The notes under the pieces: model-generated
The model's database searches: none
What the model was told of the DNA's origin: nothing
The model's input: only the letters and a program-made list of their open reading frames with translations
In this document: positions 1 through 7,071 of the stretch, piece by piece
Numbering within the stretch: the first letter of the stretch is position 1
How the letters are laid out: each line of letters starts with the position of its first letter
Position numbers and translations under genes: made by a program
NCBI GenBank assembly: GCA_900128565.1
Contig: LT636161.1
Span: 1-13,689 of the forward strand
From: Stramenopiles sp. TOSAG23-6
Lineage: Eukaryota; Sar
Direction of reading: 5' to 3'
DNA length: 13,689 nucleotides

Positions 1-56
1 GTACGAAATTTTGTACCTAACAATTTTTTTTTTTGAAATATTTTTCCAAAATACAG
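1..56 (+). mobile_element. 3' part of a shared-family (introner-like) intron
   Basis: This is the downstream end of an intron whose start lies outside the window. It has the palindromic core GTACGAAATTTTGTAC, the branch-point-like box CTAAC ending at 21, a long T tract, and the tail TTTTTCCAAAATACAG. It is nearly identical to the introns at 2262, 2643, 13351 and 13613. Unlike the others, this copy ends in a normal CAG (54-56), so a GT-AG reading is possible here. Only about 34 bases separate the CTAAC box from the 3' end. Confidence 0.8.
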
Positions 57-263
57 GCAATGCTTGATGAACCTTCTATTGATCTTACAAAAAAATATGA
101 TCAAGATGGTGAAGGTCCATCTGAACAAGAATTATATTGGAACAGATTTCCTCATCGATGCCCTGAACGTTTCAGGACTAAATTACAAACAAAACGAATG
201 CGTGAAAGACAGGAAAAACATATACAACGTCATGAAATACGTGAAGCTGAATTAAAATTGTAA
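57..263 (+). CDS. C-terminal exon of an unknown protein
   Basis: This is the last coding exon of a gene that enters from the left. It reads GCA ATG CTT GAT in frame after the intron tail and stops with TAA at 261-263, giving about 68 residues. The start is an acceptor, not an initiation codon. The segment is hydrophilic. It has an acidic stretch (residues around DQDGEGPSEQE), then an aromatic patch (LYWNRFPHRCPERF), then a strongly basic, probably helical tail rich in Arg, Lys, Gln and Glu that runs to the end. No signal, membrane segment or catalytic motif is visible. The basic tail could bind nucleic acid or form a coiled coil, but that is only a composition argument. I do not recognise the family. 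The exon lies tail-to-tail with the LRR gene on the other strand. Confidence 0.7.
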   Translation, partial: AMLDEPSIDLTKKYDQDGEGPSEQELYWNRFPHRCPERFRTKLQTKRMRERQEKHIQRHEIREAELKL

Positions 264-528
264 AAATATTTTTTTGATGATATCAAATAGTTTGAAGTGA
301 TTTGAATGATTTGAGTAGAGAAACTATTGAAATTATAATTTACAATAATTTTATATATTATTTCCTTTGTAACATATTAAATGATAATGCTTTTTCAAAT
401 TTTACTTTTTTTTTTATGCTTATAATTTATTTATTATAATTATTACATTGCTTTCAACTGATCCGTATTCTTTTATTTTCTCTACAAATAAATAACGGAT
501 GTCCATTTAGAAAATGCACATTCATCAA
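264..528. other. AT-rich convergent spacer
   Basis: This is the spacer between two genes that end towards each other. It is very AT-rich with T runs. A near-duplicated stretch, GTTTGAAGTGATTTGAATGATTTGAG, spans about 290-315. No gene or RNA is visible apart from the LRR remnant at its right end (482-528). It probably holds the 3' UTRs and poly(A) sites of both neighbours. Confidence 0.5.
482..528 (-). pseudogene. frame-shifted remnant of one more LRR repeat
   Basis: Directly after the stop codon of the LRR gene, the next frame reads [15 protein letters not shown] and then TAG (482-484). This matches the repeat pattern SIGxxAFxxCxSL of the gene just upstream. In intact repeats the codons for Val-Thr-Ser-Ile are continuous. 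Here one base is missing at the Ser codon, and this creates the TAA at 529-531. The gene therefore appears to have lost at least part of one C-terminal repeat to a single-base deletion. A sequencing error is the alternative. Confidence 0.6.
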
Positions 529-1070
529 TTAAGTGACACTACTTGGAATTTTAATAGTTTTTAGTGATATACATCCAAAGAAAGCATAACCACCAATCTC
601 AATCACACTATTTGGTATTGTTATAGAAGTTAATGAATCACATGCAATGAAAGAATAAGCAACAATACTGGTAACACTATTTGGAATTGTTATAGAATTT
701 AGTGATGTACATTCAAATGCACTCTCACCAATACTAGTCACACTATTTGGAATTGTTATAGAATTTAATGATTTACATCCATAGAAAGCAAACTCATGAA
801 TACTAGTTACACTATTTGGAATTGTTATAGAATTTAATGATTTACATCCAGAGAAAGCATAAATACCAATACTAGTTACACTATTTGAAAGAGTTATAGA
901 ATTTAATGATTCACAGTCACAAAAAGCATGATTACCAATACTAGTCACACTATTTGGAATTGTTATAGAATTTAATGATTTACAGTCACAAAAAGCCTTA
1001 TCACCAATACTAGTCACACTATTTGGGATTATAATTGATTTTAGTGACATGCCTCTGAAGGCTTCCTTTT
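529..1070 (-). repeat. 66-69-bp coding tandem array (LRR_5)
   Basis: There are seven full repeats and one partial. Most units share the DNA word TCACACTATTTGGAATTGTTATAGAATTTAATGA with only a few differences (quoted as seen on the + strand, where it begins with the complement of SVT). One unit lacks a codon: its end reads AFECTSL, where the others have AFxxCxSL with one more residue. The array gets less regular towards the C-terminus, where IKIPSSVT ends at the stop. Confidence 0.85.
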
Positions 1071-1347
1071 CAAAATAAGTCACAACTTCTGACAAAAACG
1101 ATTTGATATTACGCCATACATCACCACCTCCATTCCAATACATATTTCTCCTGGCTTCAGCATCTCTCAAAATTTGGGTAACCTTTTGTTTTTTAAAGGT
1201 GTCCTGATTATTTGTTTTTCCACGAGAGCAGCACAGTAGCATCCTCACCTGCAGTCTCGAGTCGTTCACCACAAACATAGTTTCATGGTGCATCAATTTA
1301 TCTTTATCCATTAGAATACCATTTTTTAATGTAACAATTGTAGTCAT
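529..1347 (-). CDS. BspA-like leucine-rich-repeat (LRR_5) protein
   Basis: The N-terminal half has no repeats. The C-terminal half is seven full repeats of 22-23 residues plus a truncated eighth, with consensus [15 protein letters not shown] followed by xxAFxGCK. This is the BspA / Treponema pallidum LRR pattern (LRR_5), which forms a solenoid used for protein or surface binding and is widely expanded in protists. The first in-frame ATG is at 1345-1347, giving 272 residues. The open frame continues upstream to a GTG at 1446, so an upstream exon or longer N-terminus is possible. Residues just before the array ([21 protein letters not shown]) are not repeat-like. No signal peptide or membrane segment is seen from the ATG start, so an intracellular protein is likely. 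Repeats are nearly identical in DNA, which suggests recent expansion or gene conversion. The end is cut by an apparent frameshift. Confidence 0.85.
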   Translation of the reverse strand: MTTIVTLKNGILMDKDKLMHHETMFVVNDSRLQVRMLLCCSRGKTNNQDTFKKQKVTQILRDAEARRNMYWNGGGDVWRNIKSFLSEVVTYFEKEAFRGMSLKSIIIPNSVTSIGDKAFCDCKSLNSITIPNSVTSIGNHAFCDCESLNSITLSNSVTSIGIYAFSGCKSLNSITIPNSVTSIHEFAFYGCKSLNSITIPNSVTSIGESAFECTSLNSITIPNSVTSIVAYSFIACDSLTSITIPNSVIEIGGYAFFGCISLKTIKIPSSVT

Positions 1348-1579
1348 CCTTGATATTAATACAATAAATTTTGTCAGCACTCCATAGCCACTACTAAGCC
1401 AAATACAACTACTCAAAGGTATTTCATTTTTTTTAGTGTCGTCCACATAGCCCTAATTATAGCGAGGCTGATGTTTTGACCGAATTCCGTGTTTTTTTTG
1501 ACCAGACTGACTGACCAGTCTTACTTTTTTTCATAAAGAGTAGCTCCTTTACAACATATTTTTCCAGAATTAGGTACTT
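1348..1579. promoter_or_regulatory. divergent intergenic region (LRR gene / kinase)
   Basis: This is the shared upstream region of two divergent genes and probably contains both promoters, although no TATA box or known initiator can be named. It contains a tandem pair of 13-mers, GACCAGACTGACT at 1500-1512 and GACCAGTCTTACT at 1513-1525. At 1556-1573 the sequence ATATTTTTCCAGAATTAG resembles the tail of the shared intron family and ends in AG seven bases before the kinase ATG. It could therefore be the acceptor of a 5'-UTR intron or a trans-splice site. Confidence 0.4.
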
Positions 1580-3021
1580 ATGGGTGACTCAAAATTAAAG
1601 TTTAGCCGTATTGGCAAATCTCTTAGAAAGATTGTTGGTCGCAAACTTAGTTTTAGCTGCACAATTGACGGTAGACAATTTTCTGGTTTGAGTAAGGTAG
1701 CAGAGGGTGGATTTTCTGAGGTGTTCCGTGTCAAAGAAACCACAAAAGGATCGAAAACAAAAGGTTTTCATTTTGCTGTGAAAAAGATGTGTGTGACAGT
1801 AGATACAGAAAAGGATGTTCACCGTGAAATTAGTGTTCATAAGGTTATAGATCATCCAAATTTAATGCCACTACTTGGTTTCGAAATGAGAGAGTCCAAG
1901 GATAAACACCAGGAGGCATTGCTTCTATTCCCTTTATATACTGCAGGTTCACTGTATGATAGTATACGTAATAGAAACACTTTTCTATCTGAACTTGAAA
2001 TTTTACGTGTATGTCGTGGTAGTCTCCGAGGTCTTGCTTCACTTCATGAAAATAATTTATGTCATTTAGATGTAAAACCAAGTAATATTTTATTAAGAAA
2101 TGATAAAAAATCTTCAATTGAAAATGCTGATTTAGCTGTCTTGATGGATTTCGGTTCTGCAGCACCTCGTTGGGTATCGATCAAAACAGCTAATCAGGCT
2201 AGATTGATTGAAGAACGTTGTGCTGAGAAATGTACCTTACCTTTTCGTTCTCCTGAATTATGTATGTTTTATTTTTTTGAAAATTTGCATAAGTTTTTTT
2301 TCGTACTAAATTTTGTACCTAACAAAAAAAAGTTAAATTTTTTTTTTGAAATATTTTTCCAAAATACATTTTATCTAGATTGGAGAAATCTTAGTTCTAA
2401 TGATAATAGAAATGTCTCTACTAAAGCAAGTACATCTACGACTGACCATGTACATGTTAATTCTAAGCGTACTAATGATATCAATACTATACCTTCTACA
2501 TTGAATAAAGACACTTCTGAAGGAGGTGTTTTTGATTATGCTCCATGTGATATTTGGTCATTTGGATGTACTTTATTTAATGCCGCTTTTGGATATTCTC
2601 CATTTGAATCGTCAAAAGAAGGAGTAAAAAAACTTGCAATATGTTTGTTTTCATCATTCATTTTTTATTTTTTTAATTTTTTTAATTTTTTTAATTTGTT
2701 TTATTTTTGTTTTATGGTTTTCAAAGTACCAAATTTTGTACCTAACAAATTTTAAACTCGAAACACTTATTTTTTCACAATATATTAAACGCAAAGTTTT
2801 CAATACCTCCAAATAATAAAACTATGAAATATTCAAAATATATGAGTAAAATTATAAAACTATGTTTAAAAAAGAATCCAAGTAAAAGACCAACGAGTAA
2901 AAATTTACTCTTGGAATTTGACAAGGCAATTTCTTTTCTTGAAGAAATTAAAAATAGTATTGAAAAAAATATAAATATAGAAAATAATTGGCAGCCTTTT
3001 GCAGATGATTCAATGAAATAA
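1580..3021 (+). CDS. STK16/NAK-family-like Ser/Thr protein kinase, three exons
   Basis: Exons are 1580-2261, 2370-2642 and 2786-3021; joined, they give 396 residues without a stop. Visible kinase landmarks are the Gly-rich loop AEGGFSEVF (41-49), the ATP lysine in AVKK (K68), the helix-C glutamate E83, the catalytic loop CHLDVKPSN (D164, K166, N169), the metal-binding DFG (190-192) and the activation-segment end FRSPEL (222-227). DIWSFGC and NPSKRP follow further on. The LMDFGS...EERCAEKCTLPFRSPEL stretch and the FSIPP segment are characteristic of STK16/Env7, membrane-trafficking kinases of the NAK group. The HRD arginine is leucine here (HLD). An insert rich in Ser, Thr and Asn, about 50 residues long, sits between SPEL and the DIWSFG motif. 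Gly2 could allow N-myristoylation as in STK16, but the STK16 palmitoylated cysteines are not seen. The ATG at 1580 was chosen because the kinase fold begins shortly after it. Exon boundaries use non-AG 3' ends, as argued under the introns. Confidence 0.85.
2262..2369 (+). mobile_element. introner-like intron 1 of the kinase
   Basis: This 108-bp copy of the shared intron family begins GTATGTTTTATTTTTTT and contains the core GTACTAAATTTTGTACCTAAC (2303-2323). It ends TTTTTCCAAAATACAT. With these ends the kinase reads SPEL-FYLDWRN in frame. An AG at 2377-2378 also keeps the frame (SPEL-YWRN, 117 bp), so this intron alone cannot decide the acceptor. The segment is open in all three bases of the frame and its length is a multiple of three, so retention would insert protein, not stop it. 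The ends TGTAT and ATACA (2261-2265 and 2364-2368) are inverted repeats. Confidence 0.8.
2643..2785 (+). mobile_element. introner-like intron 2 of the kinase, diverged copy
   Basis: This 143-bp copy starts GTTTGTTTTCATC. It contains three runs of AATTTTTTT-like 9-mers (2666-2698) and the core GTACCAAATTTTGTACCTAAC (2726-2746), and it ends TTTTTTCACAATATAT. Joining T2642 to TA2786-2787 gives LAILNAKFSIPP, which matches the spacing of STK16 kinases before their SIP motif. No AG is in a compatible phase for the GTTTGT donor. The only nearby AG (2795-2796) is phase 0 and would need an upstream donor that deletes VKKLAI. It is the most diverged copy in the window. Confidence 0.75.
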
Positions 3022-3165
3022 TAATTAATATTCTTTTGCTAATTGAATCAATAAAATAATTTATATATATATATAGCGTATATATCATCTACATTTAGAC
3101 ATTTGTATATACATACTATTATTAAAACTTTCAAATTTATTTATTTTTTTTTTAAATATTTGTTT
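3022..3165. other. convergent spacer with TA microsatellite
   Basis: This short spacer lies between the 3' ends of the kinase and the membrane-protein gene. It holds an alternating TA tract at 3062-3075 and a second TATATAT a few bases on. It otherwise shows only AT-rich sequence suited to 3' UTRs and poly(A) sites. Confidence 0.5.
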
Positions 3166-4044
3166 TTAATGTAATGATTTCCAACCATTTACAATGAATT
3201 CTTGAAAATAAGATGCCAGAGGATTATTAATATTTATCCACCAACTTTGAGAATCTCCAATATGAATATATTCACATCGTCCTTCTAATTGACATTGATG
3301 GCTTTCTTTTTCTGTAGACGCTACAAATATTGAAAATAGAGGTTCTATGTGATGAGGAAAAATGAGACTGGACAACCCAACAATGACAATACATACAAAA
3401 AATATCGTGACTATTATTGAAATATCTTTTTCTATTGGATTTTTGATATGGCGAACAATGAACTTATTCTGAGCATCTGAAAGGCAATTTCTAATTTTAT
3501 TTGCTTGTTGTTGTTTTTCTGTACTTGTCAATGGTGTACCAATAAAGCGACCATCTTCCTCAAAATTTAATTCATTTCGAGGATGCCAAGGATCAAATTT
3601 TGGACGATAATCAACATTGTCACCGCTCGGTGGAAAGGCTAATCCAAATTGATATATTTCTACTTGTTCCTCTGGTTGTAGAAATACTTGGAAGAGAGCA
3701 GTCTCTTGCAACCTATTTTTATTCTTCGAATTGTATTTTTCCCATGCACTTTGACTTGTAAACTCTAAAATGTGGTCACTTTTTGAGACATCTTCAAAAC
3801 CACGTAATGTAAGTGAACGTTTTAAACCAGGTATGCTAAATTTAATTTCGGAATGTTTCTTTTCGAGATCTAATAAAACGTCATATTTTTTAGGTCTCCA
3901 TTTACGACGGCAAAGGACGCAAATAGGTTGGGTATTGCTTGAGCTTGAAGACTTTAAAATAGCTGTGAGGTTATCGAGCCGATTCGTTTTATTTGTTTTC
4001 CTCTTTTTCTTTTGTCGACGTTGCTTTGTACTAGAGGCAACCAT
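3166..4044 (-). CDS. basic single-pass membrane protein of unknown function
   Basis: The predicted protein has 292 residues and an uninterrupted frame. The ATG at 4042-4044 is the first in frame and is followed by a highly basic segment (residues 7-22, rich in Lys and Arg) that could serve as a nuclear or positive-inside signal. A CxxC pair with flanking basics (ICVLCRRKW, 42-50) follows. A soluble middle region contains a proline- and aromatic-rich stretch (YRPKFDPWHPRNELNFEEDGRFIGTP, split here by the helix-free loop at about 147-171). One clear hydrophobic helix lies at about 208-229 (IIVTIFFVCIVIVGLSSLIF). A tail of about 60 residues with two cysteines (CQLEGRC) and a Trp pair ends the protein. 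With no N-terminal signal peptide and a basic N-terminus, a type II orientation with a cytosolic N-terminus and luminal tail is plausible. I do not recognise the family. It starts divergently from the helical-repeat gene at 4342. Confidence 0.75.
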   Translation of the reverse strand: MVASSTKQRRQKKKRKTNKTNRLDNLTAILKSSSSSNTQPICVLCRRKWRPKKYDVLLDLEKKHSEIKFSIPGLKRSLTLRGFEDVSKSDHILEFTSQSAWEKYNSKNKNRLQETALFQVFLQPEEQVEIYQFGLAFPPSGDNVDYRPKFDPWHPRNELNFEEDGRFIGTPLTSTEKQQQANKIRNCLSDAQNKFIVRHIKNPIEKDISIIVTIFFVCIVIVGLSSLIFPHHIEPLFSIFVASTEKESHQCQLEGRCEYIHIGDSQSWWININNPLASYFQEFIVNGWKSLH

Positions 4045-4341
4045 TGAATGCTATAACTACAAAAGGATTTGATAAATTATTATTGCCTTGAACTTATTGT
4101 ATAAGACATGCTGATAGTATTTGTATTGCCTCTAGTAAGCTAATAAGGAGTATCAAATATATATATTACTTAGTCTACGGTACCAGTACAGGTAAAGTGC
4201 TATCTTTGGTTTCGACAGTTACTAGATGTCAGTTATTAGTGGACACTAGTAAGTTAAGTATAGTAACTAACTACTTGAAACAACGGAGTAGGTTACTGAA
4301 ACTAGGTACCGTAGTAAGAAGGGTGAGTATTGTTATCTATA
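4045..4341. promoter_or_regulatory. divergent intergenic region with nested inverted repeats
   Basis: This is the upstream region of both flanking genes. The left part is AT-rich. The right part carries perfect 10-bp inverted arms, CTACGGTACC at 4175-4184 and GGTACCGTAG at 4305-4314. Between them lie AGTTACTA (4217-4224) with TAGTAACT (4261-4268), and TTACTAG (4219-4225) with CTAGTAA (4246-4252). It is either a strong dyad regulatory region or the remains of a small inverted-repeat element. No gene is visible. Confidence 0.5.
4175..4314. repeat. 140-bp inverted-repeat structure
   Basis: The outer arms are 10 bp and perfect, with a 120-bp interior holding two more nested inverted pairs. The interior is less AT-rich than the flanks. 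TAGT precedes the left arm and overlaps the end of the right arm, which would suit a short target duplication if it is a MITE, but this is weak. A single copy is seen in the window. Confidence 0.5.
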
Positions 4342-6945
4342 ATGCAATCGGATCATAGTTCAACTCCTTATCTACAAAACCAGTATTTACATGATAATAA
4401 TCGATGGACTAGTGTGAGAGGAAATAAAGCAACTGCACAGGATACATTCCACAGAAATAGTCGTGGTACAGTAAATGGTCAACAAACTATAGAGAATCAA
4501 CAAACTATAGAGAATCAACAAACTATAGAAAATCAACAAACTATAGAAAATCAACAAAGTATAGAGAATAGTAAACACAACACATCGGATCGTACTCAAC
4601 ACCAAATATTTCATAGTCAAAACATAAGCCTTAGAGTACACATGGCTAATAAAACATTTCGAGTTGCTGCGCCACTAAATGCTACTGTTCGAGATTTAAA
4701 GAATAAAATTGACTTCGACTACGCTTCCCTATCGCATAATATAACTCCATTCATGTGTAATCAGCTTCGGGACAAAAGTGGATGCATATTACCTGATAGT
4801 CTTATGATCTGTGATGGCTTGAGCCAAAATGAAGAGGTTATTGTTGATGTTTTAGATCATGTCGACGATGGATTTGAAGATAAACAAACGCTTCGAAAAC
4901 GTGTAAGTCTAGCAGGGACAGTTCAACAATGGTTATCTTGGCAAGGATTTACATGTAGAGTCATTGATGCTCATTTATCGAAGTATTTCGCAAATCCATT
5001 TGAAAGCAAAGAAATTGATCCATACGAAAAAGTAAAAATAGGTAAAAGAGAAAACACAGAAAAAATATCAAATTTGAAAAATAATCAAAATGCTCTACTA
5101 GAATTTATTCAACAAACATTTCCAGTTTTGATTTCTATTATTTCATCAAATATTAGCACTATAATACATTCAAATAGGATTGAAAACAATGCTGCAATTC
5201 TAAAAAAACTTGATAAAAATGCAGTAATTGGTTTGTTATCAGTTACCAGTGAAAATTTAGCTACAAAAGCAACGTCAATTATTGCTGATGTTGCCAAAAA
5301 TAAGAAAGCTGCAATGTTTATGGTTTCACATAGAATTTTATCCATAATAAGTACTAGAGCAATGCTACTAAGTAGATCAAATAGTAAAACTCGTACAAAT
5401 GATGAATTAAATACATCTAGAAAACAACAAATAAAAGAGTTATGCGTGTCCGTAACTTTACTGCGATTATTACATGCTTGTGCACATCATAAAAATGTAG
5501 TAAATAAATCATGGACAATAGATTCTGATGAATTATCACAAACAACAGTAGCGTTGCTTCATTTAGGTAAGAGCGTGTACAAAGGAGTAAAAGATACTGC
5601 AATTTCAGGTCTTGAAGTTCTTCAAAGAATAACTACAACAAATACATACAAGACAAAACAGTCAAGAATATCGACAAAAGAGTCACAAATGACAACAGTG
5701 CCTACATTAGAAAATATGGACGCTCTCTTAACACTTTATCAGAATGGTTCGTCAGAAGTTCGGACATTTGCAGCTAATGCAATTTGTGAATCAGCACCAA
5801 GTTCACAATTTTTAGAAAGTTTGCAGGCTAATTCAAATAGAGATGAATCAAAAACTACAATCAAACGTGTATTAAAAGACTTAATTAAATTTGGTGGAGG
5901 GGATGGCCGTCAATTGGTTACAAGTGTTATTTCTAAAATAATCAATAGAAATCGTAGTATAAATATGCAAAAACGTTCAAGTCCTACGCAAAGTCGTTTT
6001 ACGATAGAGCATCCTAGCAAATTTCCTACATCAAATATATATGGTCTCAAAGCAATGGCTCGAGGTGGAGTACTTGATATTATAATACTTCTAGCATCTT
6101 GTCCAATATCTACCAGTGCATCAAAAGTAATAGGAACAGCTTTATATGCATTACATAAACACAAACTTTCAAAACTTAATTCAAAACAGTTTTGTGTACT
6201 ATTGAAATCAAACCAAGCAGCACTTCAAGCAGTAGCATTATCTCAAATTATACCATTTATTGATGGTGAATTGGAATCAGGAGCGTCGCTGACAAAGTAT
6301 CAGAAAAATTCCGTACAAAATAAAGAATTAGATACAATGAATATTGATGAAATTTCATTGCATGGAAGAAGAAATAATACTAAAATTTCAAAAGCAAGCT
6401 TTAATTCAAGTTTTCGTGCAAATATGAAATATCGTGGTGAAATATTCATGCTCATCAAATTGGTACTCAAGATTGCAACAATGCATCCATTAAACGAATC
6501 TAAAATAAAAGATAAAAGCAAACAGACAGATATGATTCTGCAGCAAAAAGCCCTTGAAACGGTAGTTGAAATGAGTTTGCGACATAGCTTAAAGACACAT
6601 CTTGTTAAAGCAGGTGTGCTACATTTATTTGGAACGATTCTATCAATGCCATGTGCATCAGATGATAATACATTCACGCAACTTGATACACAAAGTACAA
6701 GTCAATTATCTGATGAAAATTCTAATGATACAGACAAGACAAAATTATCTTTTAATAACAGTCAAAATGTATTGCACTCAAAAAGACTTTCAGCAAAGGG
6801 ACTTGTCAATATGGTGAGTGGTGTTGAATTTTTACAACGCAAAACAATTATTAGATACGTAGAAGATTTTCTTGATCACTATGAAGACATTCACAGAGAT
6901 CCGGTTATCCTCATGTATTTAGAACTTTTACGTGAGTCGATATAA
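4342..6945 (+). CDS. armadillo/HEAT-like helical-repeat protein with possible ubiquitin-like segment
   Basis: The predicted protein has 867 residues from the ATG at 4342 to the TAA at 6943-6945, with no intron. Residues 1-93 are low in complexity and polar, and include five copies of QQTIEN or QQSIEN. Residues about 94-172 (ISLRVHMANKTFRV...TVRDLKNKI...LPDSLMICDG...EEVIVDVLD) have the strand-strand-helix and buried-hydrophobic pattern of a ubiquitin-like domain. I call this from pattern only. From about residue 250 to the end, the protein is alpha-helical with leucine- and isoleucine-rich segments ending in small residues, for example around 'NLATKATSIIADVAKNKKAAMFM', 'SSEVRTFAANAICESAP' and 'MILQQKALETVVEMSLR'. 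This fits armadillo or HEAT repeats, which serve as protein-binding scaffolds. No signal, membrane segment or catalytic motif is seen. A soluble scaffold is the best guess. No family can be named. Confidence 0.75.
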   Translation: MQSDHSSTPYLQNQYLHDNNRWTSVRGNKATAQDTFHRNSRGTVNGQQTIENQQTIENQQTIENQQTIENQQSIENSKHNTSDRTQHQIFHSQNISLRVHMANKTFRVAAPLNATVRDLKNKIDFDYASLSHNITPFMCNQLRDKSGCILPDSLMICDGLSQNEEVIVDVLDHVDDGFEDKQTLRKRVSLAGTVQQWLSWQGFTCRVIDAHLSKYFANPFESKEIDPYEKVKIGKRENTEKISNLKNNQNALLEFIQQTFPVLISIISSNISTIIHSNRIENNAAILKKLDKNAVIGLLSVTSENLATKATSIIADVAKNKKAAMFMVSHRILSIISTRAMLLSRSNSKTRTNDELNTSRKQQIKELCVSVTLLRLLHACAHHKNVVNKSWTIDSDELSQTTVALLHLGKSVYKGVKDTAISGLEVLQRITTTNTYKTKQSRISTKESQMTTVPTLENMDALLTLYQNGSSEVRTFAANAICESAPSSQFLESLQANSNRDESKTTIKRVLKDLIKFGGGDGRQLVTSVISKIINRNRSINMQKRSSPTQSRFTIEHPSKFPTSNIYGLKAMARGGVLDIIILLASCPISTSASKVIGTALYALHKHKLSKLNSKQFCVLLKSNQAALQAVALSQIIPFIDGELESGASLTKYQKNSVQNKELDTMNIDEISLHGRRNNTKISKASFNSSFRANMKYRGEIFMLIKLVLKIATMHPLNESKIKDKSKQTDMILQQKALETVVEMSLRHSLKTHLVKAGVLHLFGTILSMPCASDDNTFTQLDTQSTSQLSDENSNDTDKTKLSFNNSQNVLHSKRLSAKGLVNMVSGVEFLQRKTIIRYVEDFLDHYEDIHRDPVILMYLELLRESI
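4480..4569 (+). repeat. five tandem 18-bp coding repeats (QQTIEN)
   Basis: The units start at 4480, 4498, 4516, 4534 and 4552, each CAACAAACTATAGARAAT. Units three and four share one A-for-G change, and the last has GT for CT, which turns Thr into Ser. The near-identity points to recent slippage or unequal exchange. Because the unit is a multiple of three, copy-number change keeps the frame. Confidence 0.95.
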
Positions 6946-7071
6946 TGTGCCTTAAATGTGTGGCACAAAAATATGATTTAATTATGTTGTTGCATAATGT
7001 AATATGTTGAGCTAAATGTTACAGTGATTTGACTTGAACAAGTTGATTCTCATAAAACTTCTTAATTTTTA
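6946..7071. other. short convergent spacer
   Basis: These 126 bases separate two genes that end towards each other. I see no gene, repeat or strong hairpin here. It must contain both 3' UTRs or have overlapping transcripts. Confidence 0.5.

Noticed and set aside
1348-1446. GTG-started extension of the LRR protein
   Set aside because: Eukaryotic genes rarely start at GTG, and an in-frame TAG lies just upstream. The first ATG is at 1347. An upstream exon remains possible.
2617-2796. GT-AG splicing of the second kinase intron using GTAAAA at 2623
   Set aside because: It keeps the frame but removes VKKLAI, a segment expected in STK16-type kinases. It also ignores the donor GTTTGTTTT that aligns with the other introns. 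Only transcripts can fully exclude it.
2634-2816. ORF of 60 codons across the second kinase intron
   Set aside because: It is made of T-rich intron sequence (Phe and Ile runs) and crosses an intron-exon border. The kinase frame explains the flanks.
4321-4330. GGTGAGT splice-donor-like word before the helical-repeat gene
   Set aside because: It lies upstream of the ATG with no matching acceptor or exon. Probably chance.
4330-4341. TTG start four codons before the ATG of the helical-repeat gene
   Set aside because: A normal ATG lies at 4342, and nothing supports a TTG start in a eukaryote.
4387-4641. Antisense ORF with YSLLIFYSLL repeats
   Set aside because: It is the reverse-strand reading of the QQTIEN array in the helical-repeat gene. 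It has no start context and no sense beyond the repeat.
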